Positions 7,340 through 14,343 of a stretch of DNA of 44,248 bases are shown here, piece after piece (position 1 is the stretch's first letter; each line of letters starts with the position of its first letter). The notes below the pieces were generated by a model. That model saw only the letters and a program-made list of their open reading frames with translations. It did no database searches and had not been told where the DNA came from. This DNA is from JAVBSX01 sp031549565 (lineage in GTDB: Bacteria; Planctomycetota; Planctomycetia; Pirellulales; Thermoguttaceae). A program made the translations under genes and the position numbers. The stretch covers positions 1 to 44,248 of the forward strand of contig JAVBPO010000060.1 in assembly GCA_031549565.1 (NCBI GenBank). The letters run 5' to 3'.

Positions 7340-7801
7340 ATGTCCGATTGGTATTACTACACACAACTGGGCGAAAGAGTGGGCCCGATTTCGGCGGCGA
7401 CCTTAAAATTACTGGCCCGACAAGGCGTCCTTTCATCGGGAACCGTCGTCGAGAACAGTGGCGGCAAGGCTGCTCTTGCCGGAAAGATACGCGGCCTGTT
7501 TCCCGAAATAACGCCGCCCAAGCCGACACCGCCGATAGCGAATCCGTCGCCCGTTAAACCTTTGACGGACCCCGCTTCCGTTGCGACTACCAAATCGGTT
7601 GCTTCTCAATCGACGTTTTTCGATTCGATTATTGTTCTTTTCCGTGTCAGCTTTAGCAGCCCCTTCGCTTTGCTCGTGGCTCCGATTGCCGTACCGATTA
7701 TTATCGTCTATTTTATTTTCTTTGAGATTGTACTTTTTTTTACCGGCGACACCGAAAAGGCGGCAAAGTGGATGTGCGATTTTAATAATGGAGGACACTA
7801 G
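7340..7801 (+). CDS. GYF_2-domain membrane protein (copy 1)
   Basis: 153-aa protein. Residues 3-55 form a GYF_2 domain (WYYYTQLGERVGPISAATLK, then a tail ending RGLFPE), a small fold that in eukaryotic GYF proteins binds proline-rich peptides and is common in bacterial membrane proteins. A proline-rich linker (PPKPTPPIANPSPVKP) follows, then one long hydrophobic stretch at about 95-140 that could form one or two membrane helices. GGAG-like ribosome site (AAGGAG) before the ATG. It is a paralogue of the next gene; the two share the first 55 residues. The proline linker could itself be a GYF ligand, in cis or in the partner. Role unknown. Confidence 0.8.
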   Translation: MSDWYYYTQLGERVGPISAATLKLLARQGVLSSGTVVENSGGKAALAGKIRGLFPEITPPKPTPPIANPSPVKPLTDPASVATTKSVASQSTFFDSIIVLFRVSFSSPFALLVAPIAVPIIIVYFIFFEIVLFFTGDTEKAAKWMCDFNNGGH

Positions 7802-7919
7802 CGTCCAAGGACACTTTTCAAACGTCGTTGTAAGTTATTGATGTTACGCAAAGCAGGAATGGGGCTGTAACAGTGGGGCTTTTAGCTCATCAACAAGAGA
7901 TGAATTAGGTAAATTATAC

Positions 7920-8561
7920 ATGTCAGGTTGGTATTTTTACAACAAAAAAGACGAAAAAGTCGGACCGGTTCCGGTAACGACGATAAAGCTGCTTGCGCAA
8001 CAGGGGATCATTTCACGCGAAACCGTAGTAGAAAATAAAAATGGTCGCTCTTTACCCGCCGGACAAGTAAAAGGGCTGTTCCCGGAACCGACTATAGAAC
8101 CGCAGGAATCGGCGATAGCGCCGCTTGAGGATATATCCGTCGAAGAACCGGCTTTCGACGAAATCTACGGTGTCGCGTCGCTGGAGTTGCCCAAACCGCC
8201 GCCGGTCGCTCCACGTTCGATTGCGCACGCCCCTTTCACGATGCCCGTAAACGATAATCCGTTCGCTCTCGATCCATCCGTGGTGGTTCCATCCGCTCCT
8301 ACGCCCCCGAAAAGAAAACCGGCGGAAATAGAATCGGCGGACCCGTCGCCCATAGAAGAATCATACGTCTACGCCGTTGAAAAATGGATCAGAAAAAATC
8401 CCTCTCTTGTGGAAAGAATCGTCGAGCGAATCGTGATTCTTCTGGCGATGCTGCTGCTTTGTTTCCGTATTCTGCCCGCGATCGTCCTGTTGTGGCTGCT
8501 GATTCTCTGGTTCGCTTTCGATCTTGTGCGGCAGATAAAAAAGGGAAACGACGATTCGTAA
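7920..8561 (+). CDS. GYF_2-domain membrane protein (copy 2)
   Basis: 213-aa paralogue of the preceding protein. GYF_2 domain at residues 3-55 (WYFYNKKDEKVGPVPVTTIK), proline-rich and acidic linker at 58-150, then C-terminal hydrophobic segment(s) at about 168-203 and a charged tail. The C-terminus therefore sits in the membrane with the GYF domain probably in the cytoplasm. The 118-bp gap to copy 1 shows no terminator, so both may share a transcript. The gene ends 37 bases before the convergent ATPase gene. Function unknown. Confidence 0.8.
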   Translation: MSGWYFYNKKDEKVGPVPVTTIKLLAQQGIISRETVVENKNGRSLPAGQVKGLFPEPTIEPQESAIAPLEDISVEEPAFDEIYGVASLELPKPPPVAPRSIAHAPFTMPVNDNPFALDPSVVVPSAPTPPKRKPAEIESADPSPIEESYVYAVEKWIRKNPSLVERIVERIVILLAMLLLCFRILPAIVLLWLLILWFAFDLVRQIKKGNDDS

Positions 8562-8598
8562 AAGGGATACTCGAACGCCTTTTAGCTTTCGGCAACTG

Positions 8599-10638
8599 TT
8601 ATTTGGGTTTTGGCAATGCTGACGACACTTTGCGCTTTTTTGCTGTTTTTTTTTTCCCTCTAGCCCCTTTTTTTTCTTTGGGTTGCGGAAGTAAATGGCT
8701 ATAGTTTTTCTGTAAATGGTCGAGCATGTCTTCCTTTGAGGCTTCCGTAACAAGATACTTGTAGTAGATGTCGTATCTCCATTTTGCTTCCTCTATAATT
8801 GATGCCCACGTCTTGACGTGGGCCGTCAAGTTATCGCGGTGATACAAAACACCCGGACGCCTGTCTGATTGGTTGGCCTCCGCTTGAGCATAATCGTTGA
8901 GTTCATTACCAAGAAGCAAAAAAGTCCAGCGAACCTTATTTTTATCAAAACGAGGATCGGCAGCTATTTTTCTCGCATACTTTTTAATCTGCTCTACTTC
9001 CTTCTCTCCGATTTTTACAGCCGGTCGTTTTAATTCAACGACCAAATGCTCACACATCGTCGGGGAGGGGATTCGCGTGTAAAGCATCAAATCAATTCTC
9101 AACTTTTCCAAGTCTTCGGTCGCGAGGTCAAGACTACTGGGAATAGAGGGGACCAATAGGTCTCTTTCAAGAATGCGTATATGTTCTTCGAGAAGCGTTG
9201 TAAGCCGTTGGTCGCTATTCTTGATCTGGTACTGTTCACCGAAAATCCAGAGATTATCCAAGAGCATTTTATGCAACTGCTGCGTTTCAAGTAGTTGCTG
9301 TTTGAAATCAGTAAACAATAAAATGTTGAGACTTTCAATAAACTTCATTCTGTCAACAACGAGCGATGTTGTCCTGATGACAGAGGAAAGTTTTGTTTTT
9401 TCAAGTAACGAAGCAAAGCTGTCCTGTTCATCTTTATTCAAACTCAGGACATCACGCATGATTTTGCCGACGCTGTCGGGGTTGTCTTCAAGAGCGACCT
9501 TGAGTAATTGAAATTGAAATTGCTTGTCCACAATCTGAGATTTCTTAAATGACGGCAGATGCTTATGGATAGTCAAGGCACAGATATCGAACACATCTCT
9601 TTGAACCCGAGTGACGGGGTCTGAGGTTTTAGGGTCATAAGGATAGATTTTGTCGCGCTGCCACCCTTCAATTATCTCCCGATGTTTTTCTTCTTTTCGG
9701 ATTTTGAAATATGAACGCAATTTATTTTTTACCGTTTTTATGACTTCATTGCCGCTCGGGTCGAGCTCGGTTAAAAGCACATTGTCTTTTAACATGAGGG
9801 GAAGGGCTTCCGATTTCAGATGGGCGGTATAGTGGATTCCGGAGGAATGGAGGCCGGGTTGTACTTCTTCGAGCGTAAACCCCGCCGCATCACACAAATG
9901 TATTTTTCGCTCAACCTTGTCTTTCCATTCAATTACGACAAGCTCCGATTTGAAAAGATTACCGTCATAAGGAATATGTACCGTGATTTTTTTTTGACGT
10001 TGTATTTCCGTAATGGGATCGATCTTAACTCCATCGTAAACGATGGAAATTCTTGGATTTTGGTATTTAAGCAGGTAGACCGAAAGATGTCGGCAAAGCG
10101 TTTTTATCGTTGGCTCGGAAGCTAATGAAGAATGGTTTTCATTGATAGTTTCGATGATTACTTCTGTGCCCGACATGCCCACGGTCGAGGCTTTTTCGTT
10201 TTCAACGTTCACAGAATCCAATTTATGTGCAAAAGAAACAAGGTCGTATTGGTCGAGCGTTCCATTGTTCCCCTTTGATTTTATTCGCCATGTGACCTTT
10301 CTTCCGAGTCGAAAAGCTCTGATTCTACCCTGTCCTGATTTTCCGTGAATATCACGGCCGCTAGGGGTCGATTTTAATGATCGTTTTGGTGATCCTCCCA
10401 AACTTCCGAAAGCATTCTCATAGTCGTTTTTTGGAATACCTAAACCATCGTCTTTAACAACGATGCGGTCGATCCCATTCATTTCGTTTCGCTGGAATTC
10501 GACGGAAATATTCAGAGCATCGGCATCAAGAGCGTTCCAAATAAGTTCTTCTATCGCCGCGAGGGGCGAACACAGCATAATCGATTCAAAATGGTCGTGC
10601 GCTGTTTGAACTTTGAAGGTTTTCTTCGGCGTTGTCAT
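8599..10638 (-). CDS. GHKL (Hsp90/MutL/MORC-like) ATPase with C-terminal PD-(D/E)XK-like motif
   Basis: 679 aa from the ATG at 10638. The N-terminal GHKL ATPase shows the N box EELIWNALDADA (residues 30-41), the G1 box VVKDDGLGI (60-68) and the glycine lid GKSGQGRIRAF (about 95-107). A transducer-like middle follows. Near residue 516-537 the pattern RIDLML ... HLVVELKRP gives D-x(18)-E-x-K, the hallmark of a PD-(D/E)XK nuclease core, followed by QIKKYA. The tail is lysine-rich. A GTG at 10689 overlapping the HNH stop (TAGTG) is the alternative start and adds 17 residues; the homologous part begins near the ATG. GHKL ATPases of this type linked to restriction-modification genes were described in the study that traced eukaryotic MORC proteins to such loci (Iyer, Abhiman and Aravind). 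Probable role: ATP-gated DNA clamp and effector of the restriction operon. Confidence 0.85.
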   Translation of the reverse strand: MTTPKKTFKVQTAHDHFESIMLCSPLAAIEELIWNALDADALNISVEFQRNEMNGIDRIVVKDDGLGIPKNDYENAFGSLGGSPKRSLKSTPSGRDIHGKSGQGRIRAFRLGRKVTWRIKSKGNNGTLDQYDLVSFAHKLDSVNVENEKASTVGMSGTEVIIETINENHSSLASEPTIKTLCRHLSVYLLKYQNPRISIVYDGVKIDPITEIQRQKKITVHIPYDGNLFKSELVVIEWKDKVERKIHLCDAAGFTLEEVQPGLHSSGIHYTAHLKSEALPLMLKDNVLLTELDPSGNEVIKTVKNKLRSYFKIRKEEKHREIIEGWQRDKIYPYDPKTSDPVTRVQRDVFDICALTIHKHLPSFKKSQIVDKQFQFQLLKVALEDNPDSVGKIMRDVLSLNKDEQDSFASLLEKTKLSSVIRTTSLVVDRMKFIESLNILLFTDFKQQLLETQQLHKMLLDNLWIFGEQYQIKNSDQRLTTLLEEHIRILERDLLVPSIPSSLDLATEDLEKLRIDLMLYTRIPSPTMCEHLVVELKRPAVKIGEKEVEQIKKYARKIAADPRFDKNKVRWTFLLLGNELNDYAQAEANQSDRRPGVLYHRDNLTAHVKTWASIIEEAKWRYDIYYKYLVTEASKEDMLDHLQKNYSHLLPQPKEKKGARGKKKTAKKRKVSSALPKPK

Positions 10639-10688
10639 GGGGGGATCGTCAAAATCGAAGTTGAATTGTAACAGATAAACAAAAATCA

Positions 10689-11621
10689 CTATTTACTTCT
10701 TCTATGTCGATCATCATGGCAGATGTTACACAGCGTCGTCAAGTTTCCTTCCGTATTCTCCCCGCCCTTGGCATGGGCCTCGACATGGTGTAATTCGAGG
10801 TGTCGCGGATCGGACGGGTTCCATTGATCGTGCGTCCAGCCGCATTGCATACATCGATAGCCGTCGCGAACCAGCACGACACAACGAACCGGGTCGGGAA
10901 TCTTGCGGTCGTGAGCCGGGCTTTGCCGATCCTGCTCCAAAACGTAGACACCGATTGGCAGATCGGGACGGCCCGTCGAACGGGTCGTAATCGGCCAACC
11001 TTCCTCCGTTCGCAACTCCCGAACCCGCCGCGCCCATTCGCTCTTATCGTTCGTGACGTAACGCAATTCCTCGCTTGTAATCGGCTTGCCGATGTTGAGC
11101 CGGAAGAACTTCAAAACTTTGGCGCGGGAACCGACGCTTTCCTTGCGGATGTCGTTCGCAACCTTCCAACGGTAGGCCGCGTCGCGATCTTGAACCGAAT
11201 CGAGCAGGATGTATTCCTCCGGTCTCAGTTTGTCGATTTCGACCTTGAACGGCAGGATTTCATCATCGGCGATTTCGTGAAGCGTGACCCCGGAAGCGAT
11301 GCTCCAGCCGAATTCGCAACGCAGTTCACGTAATCGGCGGGGCCAATCTTGAATGCCGGAAACGACCATCAATTCGTCGCCGTGGATCACCGTCAACGGA
11401 TATTTCCGAAAGTAGGCGAGGATGCGATCGCGGGCCGCCGATGCTTCTTCACGCGGAATCAGTGAACTTCCAAGATCGCGCAGCTTGTGGAAAGCCGGAA
11501 CCAACGCCAGTACCTTCTTCCGCAAATCATTCTGTTTCAACTTCTTCTCAAAGTCAGCCAGCAAATCGACCAACTGTTGTCGCAGTTCGTTCGGTGTTCC
11601 TTCCGTCGGTCGTCGCGTCAT
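10689..11621 (-). CDS. HNH endonuclease with two winged-helix-like repeats
   Basis: 310 aa. Residues about 245-308 form an HNH nuclease: RDGYRCMQCG, LELHHVEAHAKGG, NLTTLCNICHDDRH, giving zinc cysteines in pairs, the HH pair, the Asn and the final His. Two similar segments lie before it, FRKYPLTVIHGDELMVVSG with RRLRELRCEFGW (about 90-135) and FRLNIGKPITSEELRYVTN with RRVRELRTEEGW (about 172-215); each looks like a small winged-helix unit that could read DNA. The start ATG overlaps the Vsr stop by four bases (ATGA), and the stop touches the GTG of the ATPase frame, so translation is coupled. Probable restriction nuclease partner of the methyltransferase. Confidence 0.88.
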   Translation of the reverse strand: MTRRPTEGTPNELRQQLVDLLADFEKKLKQNDLRKKVLALVPAFHKLRDLGSSLIPREEASAARDRILAYFRKYPLTVIHGDELMVVSGIQDWPRRLRELRCEFGWSIASGVTLHEIADDEILPFKVEIDKLRPEEYILLDSVQDRDAAYRWKVANDIRKESVGSRAKVLKFFRLNIGKPITSEELRYVTNDKSEWARRVRELRTEEGWPITTRSTGRPDLPIGVYVLEQDRQSPAHDRKIPDPVRCVVLVRDGYRCMQCGWTHDQWNPSDPRHLELHHVEAHAKGGENTEGNLTTLCNICHDDRHRRSK

Positions 11622-12040
11622 TGTTTCGTATCCGTTTTGAGAAATTTGTTCAACTTTCGTATCAGCTTTTCCGTCCGTGTGATTTCACACTCCCAAACAA
11701 CCAGCACTTTCCAACCCGCCTGCCGAAGCTGTCGTTTGACCTTCGTATCACGGGCTTTGTTCTTCGTAATCTTCTCCAACCAAAACACCGTGTTCGTCGC
11801 CGGAATGGTCGCCTTGCGGCAATTCGCATGACCGTGCCAAAAGCACCCGTGAACGAAAATCACTTTTCCGTGTCGCGGTAAAACAATGTCCGGCTTTCCC
11901 GGCAAATCCTTTCGGCACAGCGAAAACCTGAAGCCCATCAGATGAACAATCGACCGCACGATTTTTTCCGGCTTCGTGTCGCGTCCTTTGACGCTCGCCA
12001 TGATTTCGTGTCGCTTTTCTTTGGTGAACACGTCGGTCAT
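11618..12040 (-). CDS. vsr: Very short patch repair-type endonuclease (Vsr)
   Basis: 140 aa from the ATG at 12040; seven bases separate it from the methyltransferase stop. Family signatures are complete: TKEKRHEIMASVKGRDTKPE at the start, LPGKPDIVLPRHGKVIFVHG carrying the catalytic Asp, GCFWHGHANCR with the catalytic and zinc-binding His/Cys residues, and GWKVLVVWECE near the end. In E. coli Vsr nicks at T:G mismatches that arise by deamination of 5-methylcytosine made by Dcm. Here it sits between a C5 methyltransferase and an HNH nuclease, so it may do repair or act as the restriction nuclease. An upstream GTG at 12064 is less likely because it would overlap the methyltransferase. Confidence 0.92.
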   Translation of the reverse strand: MTDVFTKEKRHEIMASVKGRDTKPEKIVRSIVHLMGFRFSLCRKDLPGKPDIVLPRHGKVIFVHGCFWHGHANCRKATIPATNTVFWLEKITKNKARDTKVKRQLRQAGWKVLVVWECEITRTEKLIRKLNKFLKTDTKQ

Positions 12041-12047
12041 CGCCGAA

Positions 12048-13373
12048 TCAGTGCGAGCGGGCACGGCTGTTCACCAGTTCATACACCGCGTCGGCAACCT
12101 TAGCGGCCAAGAGCGGAGGAACGGCATTGCCGATTTGCTTGGCAACTTCGATTTTTGTTCCGGTGAAAATGAAATCATCCGGAAAACTTTGGAACCGGGC
12201 AGCTTCTCGGTGCGTAATCGGGCGGTGTTGTTTCGGGTGAAGCGTTCGCCCCTTCTCCGGCTTGTAAAACTCGGTTCGGATCGTAAACGCCGGCCGGTCC
12301 CACCAAAGCCGACCGAACAGGTCCGTACCACCCTGCGTTTTCCTAATCCAGCAATCAGGCGTCAACTCCGGGGCGATCCGCTGCAAGTCGAAACGATTCA
12401 TTCCTTCCTTAGGAATCGCCTTGTACCGTTTGAGCGACGTTTCCGTGGGCGTCCGTCCGAAATGGAGATCGTAGGGCGGCTCCTCGTCGCGAATTTCAAT
12501 TCCGACCGGCGGTTTCAGGTCCGCAATCGCATCCCGAACGGTCGCCCAAGGCTTCGGATCGGCAACGTATTCCGAAAAGTCTTGCAGTAAAAGCGACTGC
12601 GGTTTTTTGAGCGGATTGTAGTGTGTCTTTCGCGGCGGAAAATAATCGCCCGGGTCGGCGAAGTAACAACCGACGATGAAAGCCCTGTTTCGAGTTTGTG
12701 GTACGCCATAATCGGCGGCACAAAGAACGGCGGCAGTCGTCTTGAATCCCGCTTGCCGAGCAGCTTCGATGATTTCGCCGTGTTCGATGGTTCCCAGCAG
12801 TTGCGGTACATTCTCCATGACGAAAATTTCCGCACCGCTCCGCCTGACGACCTCCATATACGGTCGCCAAAGCTGTTTTCGCGGGTCGCCGTCCCGGTTC
12901 TTATTAAGGAGCGAAAAACCTTGGCAGGGCGGTCCGCCGATTACGATGTCGGCTTGAGGGATTTCGGTTTCCGGATCGGCGAGCAGATCGATAATATCCC
13001 CATCGACGCAATGCGGCCCGAAATTGGCGTTGTACGTTTCGGCAGCGTAACGGTTGAAATCGTTCGCCCAAACGGAAACCGCCGGTCGTGAAGCAAGCCG
13101 GGTGAAACCGAGCGTCAATCCACCGGCCCCGCAGAACAGATCGATTATGCGAATAGGCTGTGAATGGGGCGAATCAAGCCGCCGACTATTACGATTAAAT
13201 GGAACGTTTCCGGGTTCGGAGCGAATCCAATTATCGAGTTCCGGCAGGCTGAACCGCCAAGACCGCCCGATTTTATGGGCAGGAACCTCACCGGCCTGAG
13301 CCATTTTGTAGAGCGTCGAACGCCCGACATGAATGTAACCGGCTGCCTTGTCAAGAGTTATCCATTGCGACAT
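12048..13373 (-). CDS. C5 cytosine DNA methyltransferase with N-terminal excisionase-type HTH
   Basis: 441 aa. Residues 4-50 are an excisionase/MerR-like helix-turn-helix (TLDKAAGYIHVGRSTLYKMA, then HKIGRSWRFSLPELDNWI). The methyltransferase follows: motif I DLFCGAGGLTLGF (78-90), motif IV GGPPCQGFS with catalytic Cys150, motif VI ENV (187-189), motif VIII QTRNR (226-230), target-recognition region about 240-385, and motifs IX-X RFQSFPDDF and QIGNAVPP near the end. Product is 5-methylcytosine in a sequence that cannot be read from the gene. The fused HTH may bind the gene's own promoter or add DNA contacts. GAAGGA precedes the ATG by eight bases. It heads the Vsr-HNH-ATPase operon. Confidence 0.93.
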   Translation of the reverse strand: MSQWITLDKAAGYIHVGRSTLYKMAQAGEVPAHKIGRSWRFSLPELDNWIRSEPGNVPFNRNSRRLDSPHSQPIRIIDLFCGAGGLTLGFTRLASRPAVSVWANDFNRYAAETYNANFGPHCVDGDIIDLLADPETEIPQADIVIGGPPCQGFSLLNKNRDGDPRKQLWRPYMEVVRRSGAEIFVMENVPQLLGTIEHGEIIEAARQAGFKTTAAVLCAADYGVPQTRNRAFIVGCYFADPGDYFPPRKTHYNPLKKPQSLLLQDFSEYVADPKPWATVRDAIADLKPPVGIEIRDEEPPYDLHFGRTPTETSLKRYKAIPKEGMNRFDLQRIAPELTPDCWIRKTQGGTDLFGRLWWDRPAFTIRTEFYKPEKGRTLHPKQHRPITHREAARFQSFPDDFIFTGTKIEVAKQIGNAVPPLLAAKVADAVYELVNSRARSH

Positions 13374-13537
13374 GAAACGATCCTTCGCGGTGTGTTAAAA
13401 TAGGCAAAAACGAGCAAAATCTAATAAATTGGCTTGTTAAGAATATATCAGATAAAAGTTCGTCGGACAATGGAATGACTGATTCGGAACCGAGTAAAGA
13501 ATTACGCAAAACGACTTGTGATACTATGCCGATTCAT

Positions 13538-13589
13538 GGTATATACCAAACGGAAAAATTTTCCGTTTGCGCTCGGAATTTTCCGTTTG
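13538..13589. promoter_or_regulatory. Cluster of palindromes upstream of the methyltransferase
   Basis: Three symmetric sites in 52 bases: GGTATATACC (13538-13547, perfect), AAACGGAAAAATTTTCCGTTT (13548-13568, perfect 10-1-10; written here as positions with half site AAACGGAAAA), and CGGAATTTTCCGTTTG (13574-13589), which repeats the right part of the second. They lie 165-216 bases ahead of the methyltransferase ATG and just before a sigma-70-like promoter on the other strand. They look like operators for a dimeric regulator, possibly the methyltransferase's own HTH domain (inference). Confidence 0.45.
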
Positions 13590-13594
13590 AGTGC

Positions 13595-13622
13595 TTGTCT
13601 ATGATAGCCGATGATATATAAT
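13595..13622 (+). promoter_or_regulatory. Sigma-70-like promoter
   Basis: TTGTCT (13595-13600), 16 bases, TATAAT (13617-13622). The -10 is a full consensus match. Transcription would begin near 13629 and meet the terminator-like hairpin at 13637-13659 after a few bases. Confidence 0.4.
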
Positions 13623-13636
13623 GACACTATCGTTCG

Positions 13637-13659
13637 AGCCTCAAATACAAGGCTTTTTT
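13637..13659 (+). terminator. Rho-independent terminator-like hairpin
   Basis: AGCCT (13637-13641), loop of eight, AGGCT (13650-13654) running directly into five more T residues. The stem is short (five pairs) but the T-run is in the right place. It sits about 15 bases after the predicted promoter and 50 bases ahead of the tRNA fragment. Confidence 0.45.
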
Positions 13660-13708
13660 ACAATTATCCCTTGTTTTCGTTTGTTGCAACGAGAAGCGTC
13701 TCTTTAGT

Positions 13709-13750
13709 TTTGGGAGCAGGAAGTCGCAGGTTCAAATCCTGTCGCCCCGA
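13709..13750 (+). other. 3' half of tRNA-Pro(UGG): probable attachment site of an integrated island
   Basis: From 13709 the sequence folds as the anticodon loop TTTGGGA (anticodon TGG, Pro, G37), 3' anticodon strand GCAGG, variable AAGTC, T arm GCAGG-TTCAAAT-CCTGT and acceptor CGCCCCG plus A73. G72 implies C1, the C1:G72 pair typical of bacterial tRNA-Pro. The 5' half is missing: the bases before 13709 cannot pair with GCAGG, and no CGGGGCG acceptor strand lies upstream. A copy that begins exactly in the anticodon loop is the usual att scar left by tyrosine integrases. With the tRNA on the plus strand, the intact gene should lie left of the island, so DNA to the left of this site is the insert. 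Confidence 0.75.
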
Positions 13751-13846
13751 TTACATAAGTCCTTATTGCTGAAGGAGTAAATCTTACCGTCGGATGGTCC
13801 GGCGTGCAGCGAAAAAGTCGTTTTTGTGTGTAGTACCCGACCAGTT

Positions 13847-13948
13847 CTAAAATTGCGGATAAAGTCTTTTGAGTTTGATTCGAGCGTCCTGCCAAGCCTT
13901 CACCTCCCGACGATACGTTTCAATATCCCCAATCCGACGATTCAAGCA
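13847..13948 (-). pseudogene. IS630-type transposase C-terminal remnant
   Basis: The last 33 codons of a minus-strand frame read CLNRRIGDIETYRREVKAWQ followed directly by DARIKLKRLYPQF and a stop. Intact IS630-family DDE transposases end with this pattern, but with about 15-20 residues between the two blocks, so there is an internal deletion. Upstream codons do not continue the homology and no terminal inverted repeats were seen. A dead fragment lying just outside the tRNA scar. Confidence 0.6.
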
Positions 13949-14343
13949 CTGCTTTCCCGACGTTGCCGCTGCCGACATCTTCCAGTAAAACGGCAGTTTG
14001 TTTTCCCGGCTGTGGCAAGACACCCTTGAAACAAAGGCCGTGCCGTCCTTTACGGCGAACAGTGGAAAGCCTACTGGAACAGTGCTGTTTAACTGCCCAC
14101 AACCCAATAGTGTTATTTGGGGGTCGAGATGGTATTATCAGGGAGAAGTTCTGGTTCTTGATTTTTCGAGATGTGTTTCCGTTGAAAAACCGGGGTTGTT
14201 TGCGGCTATATTTCGAGGATGTGCCAGTCCCTATTCACCGATCATTTGTTGCAACGACCCTTGGAAAGAACCGATCTGGACCGCGTTTTTTGAACTGATC
14301 TCAACGAATTTCCACCGAAACAATTCATGAAAGGAACAAACCG
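13949..14343. other. Intergenic stretch without a recognisable gene
   Basis: About 395 bases between the transposase remnant and the beta-helix gene. Open frames exist on the plus strand but their products show no family features and have no ribosome sites. The only clear signal is AAAGGAAC ahead of the ATG at 14344. Part of it may be decayed insertion-sequence DNA. Confidence 0.5.

Noticed and set aside
11618..12064. GTG start at 12064 for the Vsr gene
   Set aside because: It would overlap the methyltransferase end by 17 bases and adds eight residues not seen in the family; the ATG at 12040 matches the usual start.
13704..13895. Minus-strand 63-codon frame ending in GATGFEPATSCSQN
   Set aside because: This peptide is a well-known artefact produced by translating the antisense strand of a tRNA 3' end; it supports the tRNA fragment instead.
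14056..14330. Possible small gene ahead of the beta-helix gene
   Set aside because: An open plus-strand frame exists but has only a weak start, no ribosome site and no family features; more likely decayed DNA.
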